Shown: positions 25,198 to 34,005 of the stretch, piece by piece
Layout of the letters: every line of letters begins with the position of its first letter
Position numbering within the stretch: the stretch's first letter is position 1
Assembly: GCF_010671925.1 (NCBI RefSeq)
Contig: NZ_JAAHIH010000003.1
Location: 248,001 to 312,000 of the forward strand
Source: Moorena sp. SIOASIH
Lineage (GTDB): Bacteria > Cyanobacteriota > Cyanobacteriia > Cyanobacteriales > Coleofasciculaceae
Reading direction: 5' to 3'
DNA length: 64,000 nucleotides
Made by a program: the position numbers and the translations under genes
The notes under the pieces: generated by a model
Told to the model about the DNA's origin: nothing
The model's database searches: none
What the model saw: the letters and a program-made list of their open reading frames with translations, nothing else

Positions 25198-25284
25198 GGT
25201 ACCCTTAAGGGTACTGTAACGTGTTAGTCAATTATGAGATCATTGGGAGAGATTAAGACTACCTGCTAAACTACCTGTTGGAGG
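25198..25284 (+). promoter_or_regulatory. Array-type palindromic leader in front of the 245-residue gene
   Basis: GGTACCCTTAAGGGTACT (25198-25215), preceded by AAAA as in the cassettes, has a perfect 16-base palindrome. It starts 94 bp before the ATG, against 86-90 bp in the cassettes. The remaining leader sequence is not conserved with them, so the palindrome itself is the shared element. Confidence 0.75.
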
Positions 25285-25291
25285 GCAAATC

Positions 25292-26029
25292 ATGCCTGAC
25301 GAAAATATCCACGAATCCTCTTACAACTGTGAATTTGAGATTCCGATCAATTTTTTAGTTCCCTTCTCATTCAAGCCCACATTTGCTCCACAAAAGTGTA
25401 CCTTTCAACTTTGCAATCACCCTGGTGCTAGTGCCAGTCCGCCACCCTATGGCTTGCGTCTTGATGGACTGCTCACTGGTAATGCCAGAGATATCTATAC
25501 CTTTGATTTTGAGTACGAGGGCGCAGAGGTATTCCTCGACTACACCAGCACAGGTGAGATCCACATCTACGGAAAAGCCTTCGGTGGACAAAAAGAAGGG
25601 AAGAATTACAAAAAAGGGACAACTGACTACTGGGATATCGACTTTACCTACAAAGTTGTGGGACATAAAGACAACGATGCCTATGTCACGGAGAAAGCCT
25701 ATGGCAAGTACAAGATTGGCATGGGTAAGGGGAAAATCAGCTGTAAGAAGTACAAGTCCTTTGATCTAGTAGACTACTTCGGTAATCATGAATACTCCTT
25801 CCGATTTGGTGATGATACGGATCACCGGGGCTATAAAGGTATCTCTGGCTGGGGCTGGCTGAATCATAGTGGTGCCAAAGATGGTATCTATAAGCACCTA
25901 GATTACTCTGACTGGCTATTCGTTGCTAAGATTCCTAAACTATCCATGGCTAAATGGAAGATGATCTGCTGGAGTGGCTTAGCCAGTGGAGTCTGGTGTG
26001 AGGATGATCCTAAGAAGTCCGATTATTAG
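25292..26029 (+). CDS. 245-residue protein sharing the cassette N-terminal motif
   Basis: The N-terminus SYNCEFEIPINFLVP repeats the small-peptide pattern: Cys, Phe at +2, Pro at +5, Pro at +11, and a second Cys (Cys36) at +23 (24 in the peptides). The remaining 200 residues are beta-rich and aromatic: GLRLDGLLTGNARDIYTFDF, IHIYGKAFGG, then SFRFGDDTDHRGYKGISGWG and YSDWLFVAKIP. This body resembles, from memory, extracellular cyanobacterial proteins of the PEP-CTERM type, but there is no signal peptide and no sorting tail. It ends with CWSGLASGVWCEDDPKK. Shared palindrome and motif suggest it works with the peptides, perhaps as a larger partner; function unknown. Confidence 0.75.
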   Translation: MPDENIHESSYNCEFEIPINFLVPFSFKPTFAPQKCTFQLCNHPGASASPPPYGLRLDGLLTGNARDIYTFDFEYEGAEVFLDYTSTGEIHIYGKAFGGQKEGKNYKKGTTDYWDIDFTYKVVGHKDNDAYVTEKAYGKYKIGMGKGKISCKKYKSFDLVDYFGNHEYSFRFGDDTDHRGYKGISGWGWLNHSGAKDGIYKHLDYSDWLFVAKIPKLSMAKWKMICWSGLASGVWCEDDPKKSDY

Positions 26030-26049
26030 CGATTAGTTATAGCGCCGCG

Positions 26050-26225
26050 CCCAGTGTGGGGAGATGGGGAGATGGGGAGATGGGAAGTGTGGGAAGTGTG
26101 GGAAGTGTGGTAAGTGTGGGGAGATGGGGAGATCAGCAACTGGCTCCCCAAGACGGCGCTATCTCCCGACTCCCTACTCCCTACTCCCTACTCCCTACTC
26201 CCTACTCCCTACTCCCTACTCCCTA
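26050..26225. repeat. GGAGATGGG, GGAAGTGTG and CTCCCTA repeats
   Basis: Tandem short repeats between the 245-residue gene and the aldehyde dehydrogenase gene. The last block is the CTCCCTA heptamer. Confidence 0.8.
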
Positions 26226-26238
26226 AAACCAATAATGA

Positions 26239-27624
26239 CTAACGACTAATAAATTTCTTGATCTGTCCCAGTTTGTCTTTGTAGGGAGCATAGCGCAACT
26301 GCAAATCCAGCCAGAAGGATTTCTTAAGCACGCTTTTTTGGTGAGAAAAGGTATCAAAACCAGCTTTACCATGATAAGCACCCATGCCACTATCACCAAC
26401 CCCACCAAATGGTAGGGAAGGAACATTTAGATGCATAACTGTTTCATTCAAGCAAACACCACCAGCAGAGGTCTGTTGCAAAACCTGCTGTTGCTTTGCT
26501 TTGTCTCTGGAGAAAAAATATAGCGCTAAGGGTTTTGGTCTTTGGTTAACTATCCCAATCGCTTCATCTAAATTACTGTATTCAATCACAGGTAGAATCG
26601 GACCAAAGATTTCCTCTTCCATCACTTTATCCTCTAAGGAAATATTGTCGATGACCGTCGGAGCAATATAGCGGTCTTCTGGATTAGTTTGTCCACCAAT
26701 TATGATCTCACCATCCTTGAGTAAGGTACTTAAACGCTGATAATGCTTATCACTGATAATCCGAGCATAATCTGGACTTTTGGCGGGATCGTCTCCATAA
26801 AATTTATGGATACAGGCTTTGATTTGTTCGAGTAAATCAGATTTAATCTCCCGATTGACCAGCAGATAGTCTGGTGCAACGCAGGTTTGACCGGCATTGA
26901 GAAACTTACCCCAAACAATTCGTTTTGCTGTAGTCTCTATCGGCACATCTGTCTCCACAATGCAGGGACTTTTACCCCCCAACTCTAGGGTAACCGGGGT
27001 TAGGTGTTTGGCAGCAGCAGTCATGATAATCTTGCCAACTTGGGTGCTGCCGGTGAACAAGATATGGTCGAATTTTTCTGCTAACAGTTCCTGACTGGTT
27101 TCTACTCCCCCTTCGACTACAGCAATATAGCCAGGGTCAAAGTTTTTCTGGATAATCTCTGCGATCGCACCAGAGGTGTGAGGGGAGATTTCAGAGGGTT
27201 TGATAACGCAACAGTTTCCGGCTGCGATCGCACCCACTAAAGGAGCAATGGCTAGAGCAAATGGATAGTTCCAGGGACTGATAATCAGTACTACTCCCAA
27301 GGGTTCGGGATAAATTTGACCCGAGCCTGGAAAATTTGCCATTGAGACCGGGACTCTTTTGGGCTTGACCCAGGATTTAATATGCTTGAGGGTGTGATCA
27401 ATTTCCTGCACCAGGATAATTTCGGTAGCATAAGATTCAAATTCCGCCTTGTGCAGGTCGGCTTTCAACCCTTCTAAAATGGCAGCATCATTTTCTAAAA
27501 TAACTTGCTTGAGGCGCTTGAGTTGGGCGATCCGGAATGCCACATCTTTGGTTTTACCGGTGCTGAAAAAATTGCGCTGCTGAGCCAAAATATCCTTGAC
27601 TTCACTGGTTTGTAGTTGAAGCAT
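26239..27624 (-). CDS. Aldehyde dehydrogenase (class 3-like, cyanobacterial fatty-aldehyde type)
   Basis: 461 residues, full length for the short ALDH3-like group. The catalytic Cys248 is in NAGQTC and the general-base Glu214 in LELGGKSP; the cofactor site includes ISPWNYPFALAIAPL and FTGSTQVGK. The enzyme oxidises aldehydes to acids with NAD(P)+. Cyanobacterial members act on long-chain fatty aldehydes and other lipid-derived aldehydes. The C-terminal part (LRYAPYKDKLGQIKKF) resembles the membrane-associating tail of class 3 enzymes. It is single, with a GGGAT-containing leader and no visible operon partner. Confidence 0.92.
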   Translation of the reverse strand: MLQLQTSEVKDILAQQRNFFSTGKTKDVAFRIAQLKRLKQVILENDAAILEGLKADLHKAEFESYATEIILVQEIDHTLKHIKSWVKPKRVPVSMANFPGSGQIYPEPLGVVLIISPWNYPFALAIAPLVGAIAAGNCCVIKPSEISPHTSGAIAEIIQKNFDPGYIAVVEGGVETSQELLAEKFDHILFTGSTQVGKIIMTAAAKHLTPVTLELGGKSPCIVETDVPIETTAKRIVWGKFLNAGQTCVAPDYLLVNREIKSDLLEQIKACIHKFYGDDPAKSPDYARIISDKHYQRLSTLLKDGEIIIGGQTNPEDRYIAPTVIDNISLEDKVMEEEIFGPILPVIEYSNLDEAIGIVNQRPKPLALYFFSRDKAKQQQVLQQTSAGGVCLNETVMHLNVPSLPFGGVGDSGMGAYHGKAGFDTFSHQKSVLKKSFWLDLQLRYAPYKDKLGQIKKFISR

Positions 27625-27732
27625 CTTAAAATTTAATCCCTGAACGAAAAAAAAAAATCATTTTGTTCTCGTTCAAGGTTAGCAATTATTTGATAGGATA
27701 GTTTATTGCTAAATACTTGCAAGAGTTGAGCG

Positions 27733-27812
27733 TAGGGTGGGTTAGGCGGGGAGTACTTTAAAAGCTCACCGAAGAGAGCTGTCCGCCGTAACCCACCAAT
27801 ATTCAGCAACTC
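27733..27812. repeat. GGTGGGTTAGGCGG hairpin, compact copy
   Basis: GTAGGGTGGGTTAGGCGG and CCGCCGTAACCCACC pair across a short loop. Same family as 16966-17087 and 45946-46016. Confidence 0.75.
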
Positions 27813-27885
27813 ATCGCTGTCTATACATTTACTTTATAAACAGCCTCTGAGTTCAGCTCCCTGAAAACATTCCTGAAAACTCCCG

Positions 27886-29562
27886 ATGCCACTAAAAATT
27901 TCAGCACTATTGAGCGGTAACAAACCATGGCATCGTCTGGGTTTGCCTGGTTGGACAGTCTCGGTAATTGCGATCGCATTCCTGATTTGCGCACCAGTCC
28001 TATTTGTGCTGGGCAGTATGTTCTCCGATTCTTCAGAGGTATGGAGTCATTTAGTCTCCACTGTCTTAGGCAGTTACATTGCCAACTCCCTGTGGTTAAT
28101 CCTAGGTGTAGGTAGTGGAGTATTAATCCTTGGGGTATCAACAGCATGGCTAGTAACCATGTGTCGCTTCTGGGGAAGCCGCCTGTTTGAATGGGCTTTA
28201 CTACTGCCTCTGGCAGCACCAGCCTATTTACTTGCCTATACTTACACCAATATGCTGGACTTTTTTGGACCCGTACAGACCTGGCTGCGGCAGCTGTTTG
28301 GCTGGACTAGCGTGCAGGATTATTGGTTTCCCAATGTCCGGTCTCTGTGGGGTGCGATCGCCATGTTGTCTCTAGTACTCTATCCCTACGTTTACCTGAT
28401 CACCAGGGTAGCCTTCTTAGAGCAATCCGTCCGTACCCTAGAAGCTGCTCGTTCCCTCGGATGCACCCCTTGGCGTGGCTTCTTCACCGTGGCTCTACCC
28501 CTAGCCAGACCGGCGATCATGGCAGGTTTGGCCTTAGCACTGATGGAAACCCTAAGCGACTTTGGGACAGTAGAGTATTTCGGTGTAAATACCTTCACTA
28601 CAGGGATATATCGTACCTGGTTAGGCATGGGTGAGAGGTCAGCCGCTGCTCAATTAGCCGCCTGTTTGCTACTATTCGTAATTATTTTAATTGTACTGGA
28701 ACGTTGGTCTCGTAAGCAATCTCGCTATTATGAGACTAGCAGTAGTTACCAGCCAATCAAGCCATTTTCACTAACTGGGGGCCGAGCCATACTCGCGTTT
28801 GTAGCCTGTTTCCTTCCCATTGCTCTTGGATTTTTAGCACCCGCAGCATTTTTGCTGCACATGACCATTAAAAATGCTGAGGAAACCTTAGATGATAATT
28901 TTTTGCAGCTAGCTACAAATAGTTTACTATTAGCCATTACAACAGCTGCGATTGCTATGGTCTTAGCATTAGTCATGGCTTATGGGCAACGTCTAGTGCC
29001 CAAACTAGGGATGCGCTTAGCAGTACGCACTGCTGCCATGGGTTACGCTATCCCTGGTTCAGTGATTGCAGTTGGTGTCTTAATGCCCTTAGGTCAGTTG
29101 GACAATACCATTGACAGCTGGATGCGGGCAACCTTTGGCCTATCCACCGGTTTACTTTTCAGTGGCACCATCATTGCTTTAGTATACGCCTATCTTGTGC
29201 GCTTCCTAGCAATTTCATTCAATACCGTTGAATCCAGCCTAGGTAAGATCAAGCCTAGTTTAGATGATGCCTCTCGCAGTCTCGGTTATGGTCCTACGTT
29301 TACCCTAATCAAAGTTCACGCCCCATTAATGTGGGGAGGATTGTTGACAGCAGCGATGTTAGTGTTTGTGGATGTCATGAAAGAGTTACCAGCAACTCTG
29401 ATCATGCGACCGTTTAATTTTGACACCCTGGCAGTAAGAGTTTACCAGTATGCCTCCGATGAACGATTAATACAGGCATCAGCACCAGCCTTAGCGATTG
29501 TTTTAGTAGGAATTATTCCAGTAATTTTATTGAGTTTAAAGATTGCTAAGTCTCAGGGATAA
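27886..29562 (+). CDS. futB: Ferric iron ABC transporter permease (FutB-like)
   Basis: 558 residues with about twelve membrane helices in two homologous halves, each with a cytoplasmic EAA loop: LEAARSLGCTPWRGFFTVAL (about 183-203) and DDASRSLGYGPTFTLIKVHA (about 462-482). Two-fold fused permeases of this size belong to the FutB/SfuB group that moves Fe(III) released from a periplasmic binding protein. The binding protein (FutA) lies convergently at 30198-31253; no ATPase gene (FutC) is in the window. Start: the ATG at 27886, with no strong Shine-Dalgarno sequence. Confidence 0.88.
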   Translation: MPLKISALLSGNKPWHRLGLPGWTVSVIAIAFLICAPVLFVLGSMFSDSSEVWSHLVSTVLGSYIANSLWLILGVGSGVLILGVSTAWLVTMCRFWGSRLFEWALLLPLAAPAYLLAYTYTNMLDFFGPVQTWLRQLFGWTSVQDYWFPNVRSLWGAIAMLSLVLYPYVYLITRVAFLEQSVRTLEAARSLGCTPWRGFFTVALPLARPAIMAGLALALMETLSDFGTVEYFGVNTFTTGIYRTWLGMGERSAAAQLAACLLLFVIILIVLERWSRKQSRYYETSSSYQPIKPFSLTGGRAILAFVACFLPIALGFLAPAAFLLHMTIKNAEETLDDNFLQLATNSLLLAITTAAIAMVLALVMAYGQRLVPKLGMRLAVRTAAMGYAIPGSVIAVGVLMPLGQLDNTIDSWMRATFGLSTGLLFSGTIIALVYAYLVRFLAISFNTVESSLGKIKPSLDDASRSLGYGPTFTLIKVHAPLMWGGLLTAAMLVFVDVMKELPATLIMRPFNFDTLAVRVYQYASDERLIQASAPALAIVLVGIIPVILLSLKIAKSQG

Positions 29563-29563
29563 T

Positions 29564-30170
29564 AATGGAGAATGAAGAATGAAGAATGAAGAATGAAGAA
29601 TCCAGAATCCAGAATCCAGAATGGAGAATCCAGAATGGAGAATGAAGAATGAAGAATGAAGAATGAAGAATGAAGAATGAAGAATGAAGAATGAAGAATG
29701 AAGAATGAAGAATGAAGAATGAAGAATGAAGAATGAAGAATGAAGAAGGCAGAAGGCAGAAGGCAGAAGGCAGAAGGCAGAATCCAGAATGGAGAATCCA
29801 GAATGGAGAATCCAGAATGGAGAATGAAGAATGAAGAATGAAGAATGAAGAAGGCAGAAGGCAGAAGGCAGAAGGCAGAATTCTAAATTCTAAATTCTAA
29901 ATTCTAAATTCTAAATTCTAAATTCTAAATTCTAAATTCTAAATTCTAAATTCTAAATTCTAAATTCTAAATTCTAAATTCTAAATTCTAAATTCTAAAT
30001 TCTAAATTCTAAATTCTAAATTCTAAATTCTAAATTCTTCATGGTGTTGGAATCAAAAAAAAGGGAACAGAGAACAGAGAACAGGGAACAGTAGTCAAGA
30101 TATCCGAGGAGTTTTTGCTTTCTCGGCGCTACTCCCTACTCCCTACTCCCTACTCCCTACTCCCTAAGAC
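29564..30170. repeat. Long block of heptamer tandem repeats between futB and futA
   Basis: GAATGAA, GAATCCA and GAAGGCA units (29564-29880), then more than twenty TTCTAAA units (about 29878-30037), then GGGAACA and CTCCCTA units (to about 30165). All are seven bases long. Both flanking genes end here. Confidence 0.92.
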
Positions 30171-30197
30171 GACAGTACTTCACGTAATTAAAAACTG

Positions 30198-31253
30198 CTA
30201 CACCCAACCAGCAATATCCATCAGTTGAACTGCCGTAGCACTATTAGGCCCATATTGGGAAACACTGGTTGGATCTTCCTTGAAAGGAAAACCAAAGCCC
30301 GCAAGTATGGGATCAATCGGTGTTCCAGAAACCACTGGATATTCGCTATTAGCTTGAGCAAAGAAGGTCTGAGCGGTAGGGCTAGTTAGATACTCTAAGA
30401 ACTTGATAGCATTTCCTGGATTAGGAGCTGTTTTCACCAAGCCGCCACCACTGATATTAATGTGGGCACCCCGGTTTCGCTGATTGGGGAAAAATACACC
30501 AACTTTCTTGAATATCCCCTGCTTGGCAGGGTCATCGGATTTAATATAGCGAGGTAGATAATAGGTATTTGCGATCGCAATATCAGCAATCCCAGCAGCA
30601 ACCGCTTCAATTTGGGCTCGATCATTACCCTGAGGCTTGCGAGCAAAGTTACCCACAAAGCTCTCGACCCATGATTTTACTGCTGGTACACCCAGGCTAG
30701 CAATCAGTGACGCCACCAGAGACTGATTATAGACGTTGCTTGATGAGCGGATAGCAATGCGACCTTGCCATTTGGGATCAGCCAGATTTTCGTAAGTTGA
30801 CAGATCCGCAGGGTTGACTCTGTCTTTGTTATACATAATCACCCGCGCTCGCTTAGTGAAGCCAAACCAGTGATTGTCAGGGTGTCGTAGGTTAGCGGGA
30901 ATCTTGGAGTTGAGTTCCGATGAATTAACCGGGGCAAAAATGCCAGCCTGGTCAGCTTTCCACAGACGACCAGCGTCAACAGTGATTAAGACATCAGCTG
31001 GGCTATTCGCCCCCTCACTTTTAATCCGTTCTATTAATGGATTTGCTTTCCCCTCAATCAGATTCACTTCAATACCAGTGATGCGGGTGAAGTTGTCGTA
31101 CAAGTCATCATCCGTCTTGTAGTGACGAGAGGAGTAGACATTGACTACCCCATTCTGGGCGACTGCTCTACGAGGTTTACCCAGTTCACCCAAGGTGTAA
31201 GCCGCCATGGCTGTACCACCTGCTAGTAAGATATTTCTTCTGTTGATGTTCAT
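30198..31253 (-). CDS. futA: Fe(III) ABC transporter substrate-binding protein (FutA-like)
   Basis: 351 residues from the ATG preceding NINRRNILLAGGTAMAAY, a twin-arginine (Tat) signal peptide with cleavage after AVAQ; an in-frame TTG six bases upstream is rejected. The mature protein starts VNVYSSRHYKTDDDLYDNF, the classic FutA opening. It contains iron-ligand tyrosine regions (IANTYYLPRYI) and GAHINISGGGLVKTAPN. FutA binds ferric iron in the periplasm and hands it to the permease. A long perfect hairpin stands 38 bp upstream of the start. Confidence 0.92.
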   Translation of the reverse strand: MNINRRNILLAGGTAMAAYTLGELGKPRRAVAQNGVVNVYSSRHYKTDDDLYDNFTRITGIEVNLIEGKANPLIERIKSEGANSPADVLITVDAGRLWKADQAGIFAPVNSSELNSKIPANLRHPDNHWFGFTKRARVIMYNKDRVNPADLSTYENLADPKWQGRIAIRSSSNVYNQSLVASLIASLGVPAVKSWVESFVGNFARKPQGNDRAQIEAVAAGIADIAIANTYYLPRYIKSDDPAKQGIFKKVGVFFPNQRNRGAHINISGGGLVKTAPNPGNAIKFLEYLTSPTAQTFFAQANSEYPVVSGTPIDPILAGFGFPFKEDPTSVSQYGPNSATAVQLMDIAGWV

Positions 31254-31296
31254 CAGCAACTACTAATTTTTATCCTTATGGTTATCGCTAAACTTA

Positions 31297-31343
31297 AGCA
31301 GTAGGTAAGGTAACTCAGGTGCTGAATTACCTTACCTACTGCT
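31297..31343. promoter_or_regulatory. Perfect 17-bp stem hairpin upstream of futA
   Basis: AGCAGTAGGTAAGGTAA pairs exactly with TTACCTTACCTACTGCT across a 13-base loop. It has no T-run on the futA strand. It lies in the futA leader, so an operator or mRNA structure is possible; no Fur-box match is evident. Confidence 0.55.
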
Positions 31344-31721
31344 ATCGCTATAAATTATCGATTACTTTGGGGATTTTGTAAACTACCTCAGACGGTCAGA
31401 TGGCAGATAAATCCTTTTAATTACCCAATTTGACTATATAATTGACCCTATAAGTAGATGTAATGGTCAGTGTGTAGAAGAGGAATATTACTGATTACTC
31501 TAGACTTTTGTCAAGGGCTAATCAGAAATTTATCCAAAAATTTTTCAGATGAATAGAGCGGAAAGTTATAGGGCTGCGCCCAGGATGGAACTTCAGCCCT
31601 TAGGAAACAAAGACTGGAAAAGCTTGTCATATAAAGGGTTTAGGCATTATTCGTGCCTTTGATTTGGCAAACCCCTTACCAGCATTGGTACAATTGATAA
31701 GATTTAGCGGCTACTGACTAC

Positions 31722-31995
31722 TGAGTGAGTCGGGAGTCGGGAGTCGGGAGTCGGGAGTCGGGAGTCGGAGTAAGAATGTGGGGAGTGGGGGGAGTGGTAA
31801 AAAATCCGGCGTTGCTTAATAATGGAATGATTTTAAAAGTTTTGTGCAATGGGCATCTTGCCGTAGAATGGGCATCTTGGTGGAACGGGCATCTTGCCGT
31901 GGAATGGGCATCTTGCCGTGGAATGGGCATCTTGCGTGGAACTGGCATCTTGCGTGGAACTGGCATCTTGCCAGTTTCAATATATTTCCGCGCGG
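31722..31995. repeat. GGAGTCG heptamers and GGGCATCTTGCC tandem units
   Basis: A GGGAGTC heptamer run (31729-31768) is followed by about seven 18-19-bp units of the form AATGGGCATCTTGCCGTGG (31846-31965), ending near GCAGGATGCCCACTC. I see no gene in 31344-32396. Confidence 0.75.
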
Positions 31996-32396
31996 GCAGG
32001 ATGCCCACTCTACTCCTATTCATTGCTCGATTCAGCAACACCAAAAATCCTGTGTACCTCACTCGTGATGAGAATTGCGATATCTCAAGTTTAGTTAATA
32101 ACTTCGTTTATGACCGCTTATTTTTTGTTATTTATTATTAACTGAAGTGTGTTTTATATCACCGATATGATAACGTTTATGATAACGTTTATAGTCACAG
32201 TATAGGGTTTTAATTTGAGATGTGAAACTAAGATTTATGGAAAAAGCGATGCAGCGCGATATAGCATTTATAAATAGATCATGAAAACCAATGCTAATTT
32301 AGCATAACATCAAAAACTCTTTAGATCTCTTTCCTACTGCTCCCTGTTCCCTGTTCCCTGTTCCCTGTTCCCTTTGCTATATAACACCAAGCTAAA

Positions 32397-32717
32397 TCAT
32401 TCCCTGTTCCCTCTTCCTTCCCTATTTCGTGAGCGCTGCCCTATAACCCGTCGCCGAGTCTGAAACCACATAGAAATACCTGTAATTGCCAAGGTTAATA
32501 AACCAAAGGCATTGAGAAAGGGATAAATCATTTGTAAGTTAATGGCACCAAATTTTCCTTTGTGCAGTTCCAAAAGCCAAATAAATTCACTACTTTTATC
32601 AGTAAGAACTGCCACCTGAAACAAGGAACCGGTAATCACAGTCAACAACACTGGCAATACCATAATTGGGGCAAACCAAGCGTGCAATTGACGTAAACGG
32701 AATCTATTAATAGCCAT
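32397..32717 (-). CDS. PepSY-type small membrane protein
   Basis: 106 residues from MAINRFRLRQLHAWFAPIMV. The frame stays open upstream, but that part is encoded by GGCAATAGGCAATAG heptamers, so the ATG at 32717 is chosen. Two hydrophobic helices (about 14-37 and 73-90), with His11 and His46, follow the layout of PepSY-associated transmembrane proteins (HAWFAP, ITGSLFQV, LLTLAITGISMWFQTRR). The last eleven residues (RSRNREGRGNRE) come from heptamer repeats that also supply the stop. The Asp-box lipoprotein gene upstream on the same strand may be cotranscribed. Confidence 0.65.
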   Translation of the reverse strand: MAINRFRLRQLHAWFAPIMVLPVLLTVITGSLFQVAVLTDKSSEFIWLLELHKGKFGAINLQMIYPFLNAFGLLTLAITGISMWFQTRRRVIGQRSRNREGRGNRE

Positions 32718-32764
32718 AGTAATTATTAATTTTAATGGCACTTTAAGTACAAATATTTGGGTTT

Positions 32765-32993
32765 TATGGAGCAGGGAACAGGGAGCAGGGAGCAGGGAGC
32801 AGGGAATAGGCAATAGGCAATAGGCAATAGGTAAAAATAATGTGTATATCATAGCTATGAGCAACGCTATATTATAGTCTTATAATAGTAAGATAAATTC
32901 TATAGGGTACCTAAATTAATTGTGATAATTTTTGATTCCCTACTCCCTACTCCCTACTCCCTACTCCCTACTCCCTACTCCCTACTCCCTTTT
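32765..32993. repeat. Heptamer repeats between the PepSY-type and lipoprotein genes
   Basis: GGGAGCA and AATAGGC units (32768-32832) and a CTCCCTA run (32937-32991). Confidence 0.8.
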
Positions 32994-33007
32994 ATATGGG
33001 AATAGTA

Positions 33008-33985
33008 TTAGAATAATGGTTGCCAAGTTTTGCCGCTATCTTTAGATTGTAAGATTCCATTCTGATCATTAGCAGCGTATAAAAACTCGGGATTAGACGG
33101 GGCGATCGCCATATACAAAAATAAGTCTCCTGTTTCTGAGCTTATGGCTTCCCAAGTCCTACCCCCATCGGTACTTTTAAAGAATCCTCCGGACTTTTCG
33201 GAAAGGATGTGGAATCCATAAATTACTGTTTTTTCTGCTTTGGACTTCAGAGCCAGACTAGCAACGAGGGACTCTTGAGAATTGGGGACTAAAATCCAGC
33301 TTTTTCCACCATCCCTAGTCTCAAATAATCCCAGAGTTGTAGCGGCAAACACGTGCTCAGGATTGCGCGGGTCAACTACTAAGTTATGGGGATTATCCTC
33401 CAGTCCCTGGGCTGGTAATTGATTCCAGGTTTTGCCACCATCTTTTGAACCCAACAAGCCTTGTTTTCCAGAAACCGCCCATCCATACATTACCTTGGGG
33501 TTAGCTGGTGCGATCGCTAAACTCAGAAAATCTACCCCAAGCAGGGATTGGAGCTGCCAATGTTGCCCTTGATTGTAGCTAGTCAGAAAACCGAGCTTGC
33601 CTCCTGATGGTGGATGTAAGCTAGCATACAAGCGTGCGCTATCCTTGGGATGAGCCACAAAGCTGGTGAAATTAGAACGAGTTTTGCCAACTTGCAGCCA
33701 TTTCCCTGCCTCAGAACGCTGGAGTAACCCATGATGGGTGGCTACGTAGAGGATTTCCGGATTCTCTGGACTAACAGCCATAGCGTGAATATTAGTTTTC
33801 TGCCACCAGTTCTCAGGCGCATCACTAAGAATAACCTTGTTATTAGTGACATTATTGGTCACTCCGGTTATAGTTGACTGAGTGATATTGGTTTTAATTG
33901 TGGTGGGTTTACAACCCATCACCGTAATAGCGACAATACTGTAAATAAACCAATTTTTAACCATATCCTTTATCTCTACATTCAT
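33008..33985 (-). CDS. Asp-box (BNR) repeat lipoprotein, F510_1955-type glycosylhydrolase-like
   Basis: 325 residues. The N-terminus IYSIVAITVMGCKP is a lipoprotein signal with a lipobox Cys. Four or five Asp-box motifs of the S/T-x-D-x-G-x-T-W type follow (SKDGGKTWNQ, TRDGGKSWIL, STDGGRTWEA, SKDSGKTWQP), each about 45 residues apart, giving a beta-propeller. Such propellers occur in sialidase-like hydrolases and in the PSII factor Ycf48; the sequence does not decide the activity. It is anchored on the outer face of a membrane. ATG at 33985 is used; the second Met (33964) is also a possible start. Confidence 0.7.
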   Translation of the reverse strand: MNVEIKDMVKNWFIYSIVAITVMGCKPTTIKTNITQSTITGVTNNVTNNKVILSDAPENWWQKTNIHAMAVSPENPEILYVATHHGLLQRSEAGKWLQVGKTRSNFTSFVAHPKDSARLYASLHPPSGGKLGFLTSYNQGQHWQLQSLLGVDFLSLAIAPANPKVMYGWAVSGKQGLLGSKDGGKTWNQLPAQGLEDNPHNLVVDPRNPEHVFAATTLGLFETRDGGKSWILVPNSQESLVASLALKSKAEKTVIYGFHILSEKSGGFFKSTDGGRTWEAISSETGDLFLYMAIAPSNPEFLYAANDQNGILQSKDSGKTWQPLF

Positions 33986-34005
33986 CTATACATCAATTGC
34001 TTGAT

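Noticed and set aside
31725..32141. 138-residue plus-strand and 114-residue minus-strand ORFs
   Set aside because: Built from GGAGTCG heptamers and GGGCATCTTGCC units.
32718..32864. N-terminal extension of the PepSY-type protein
   Set aside because: Encoded by GGCAATA/GGGAGCA heptamers; the ATG at 32717 begins the conserved-looking protein.
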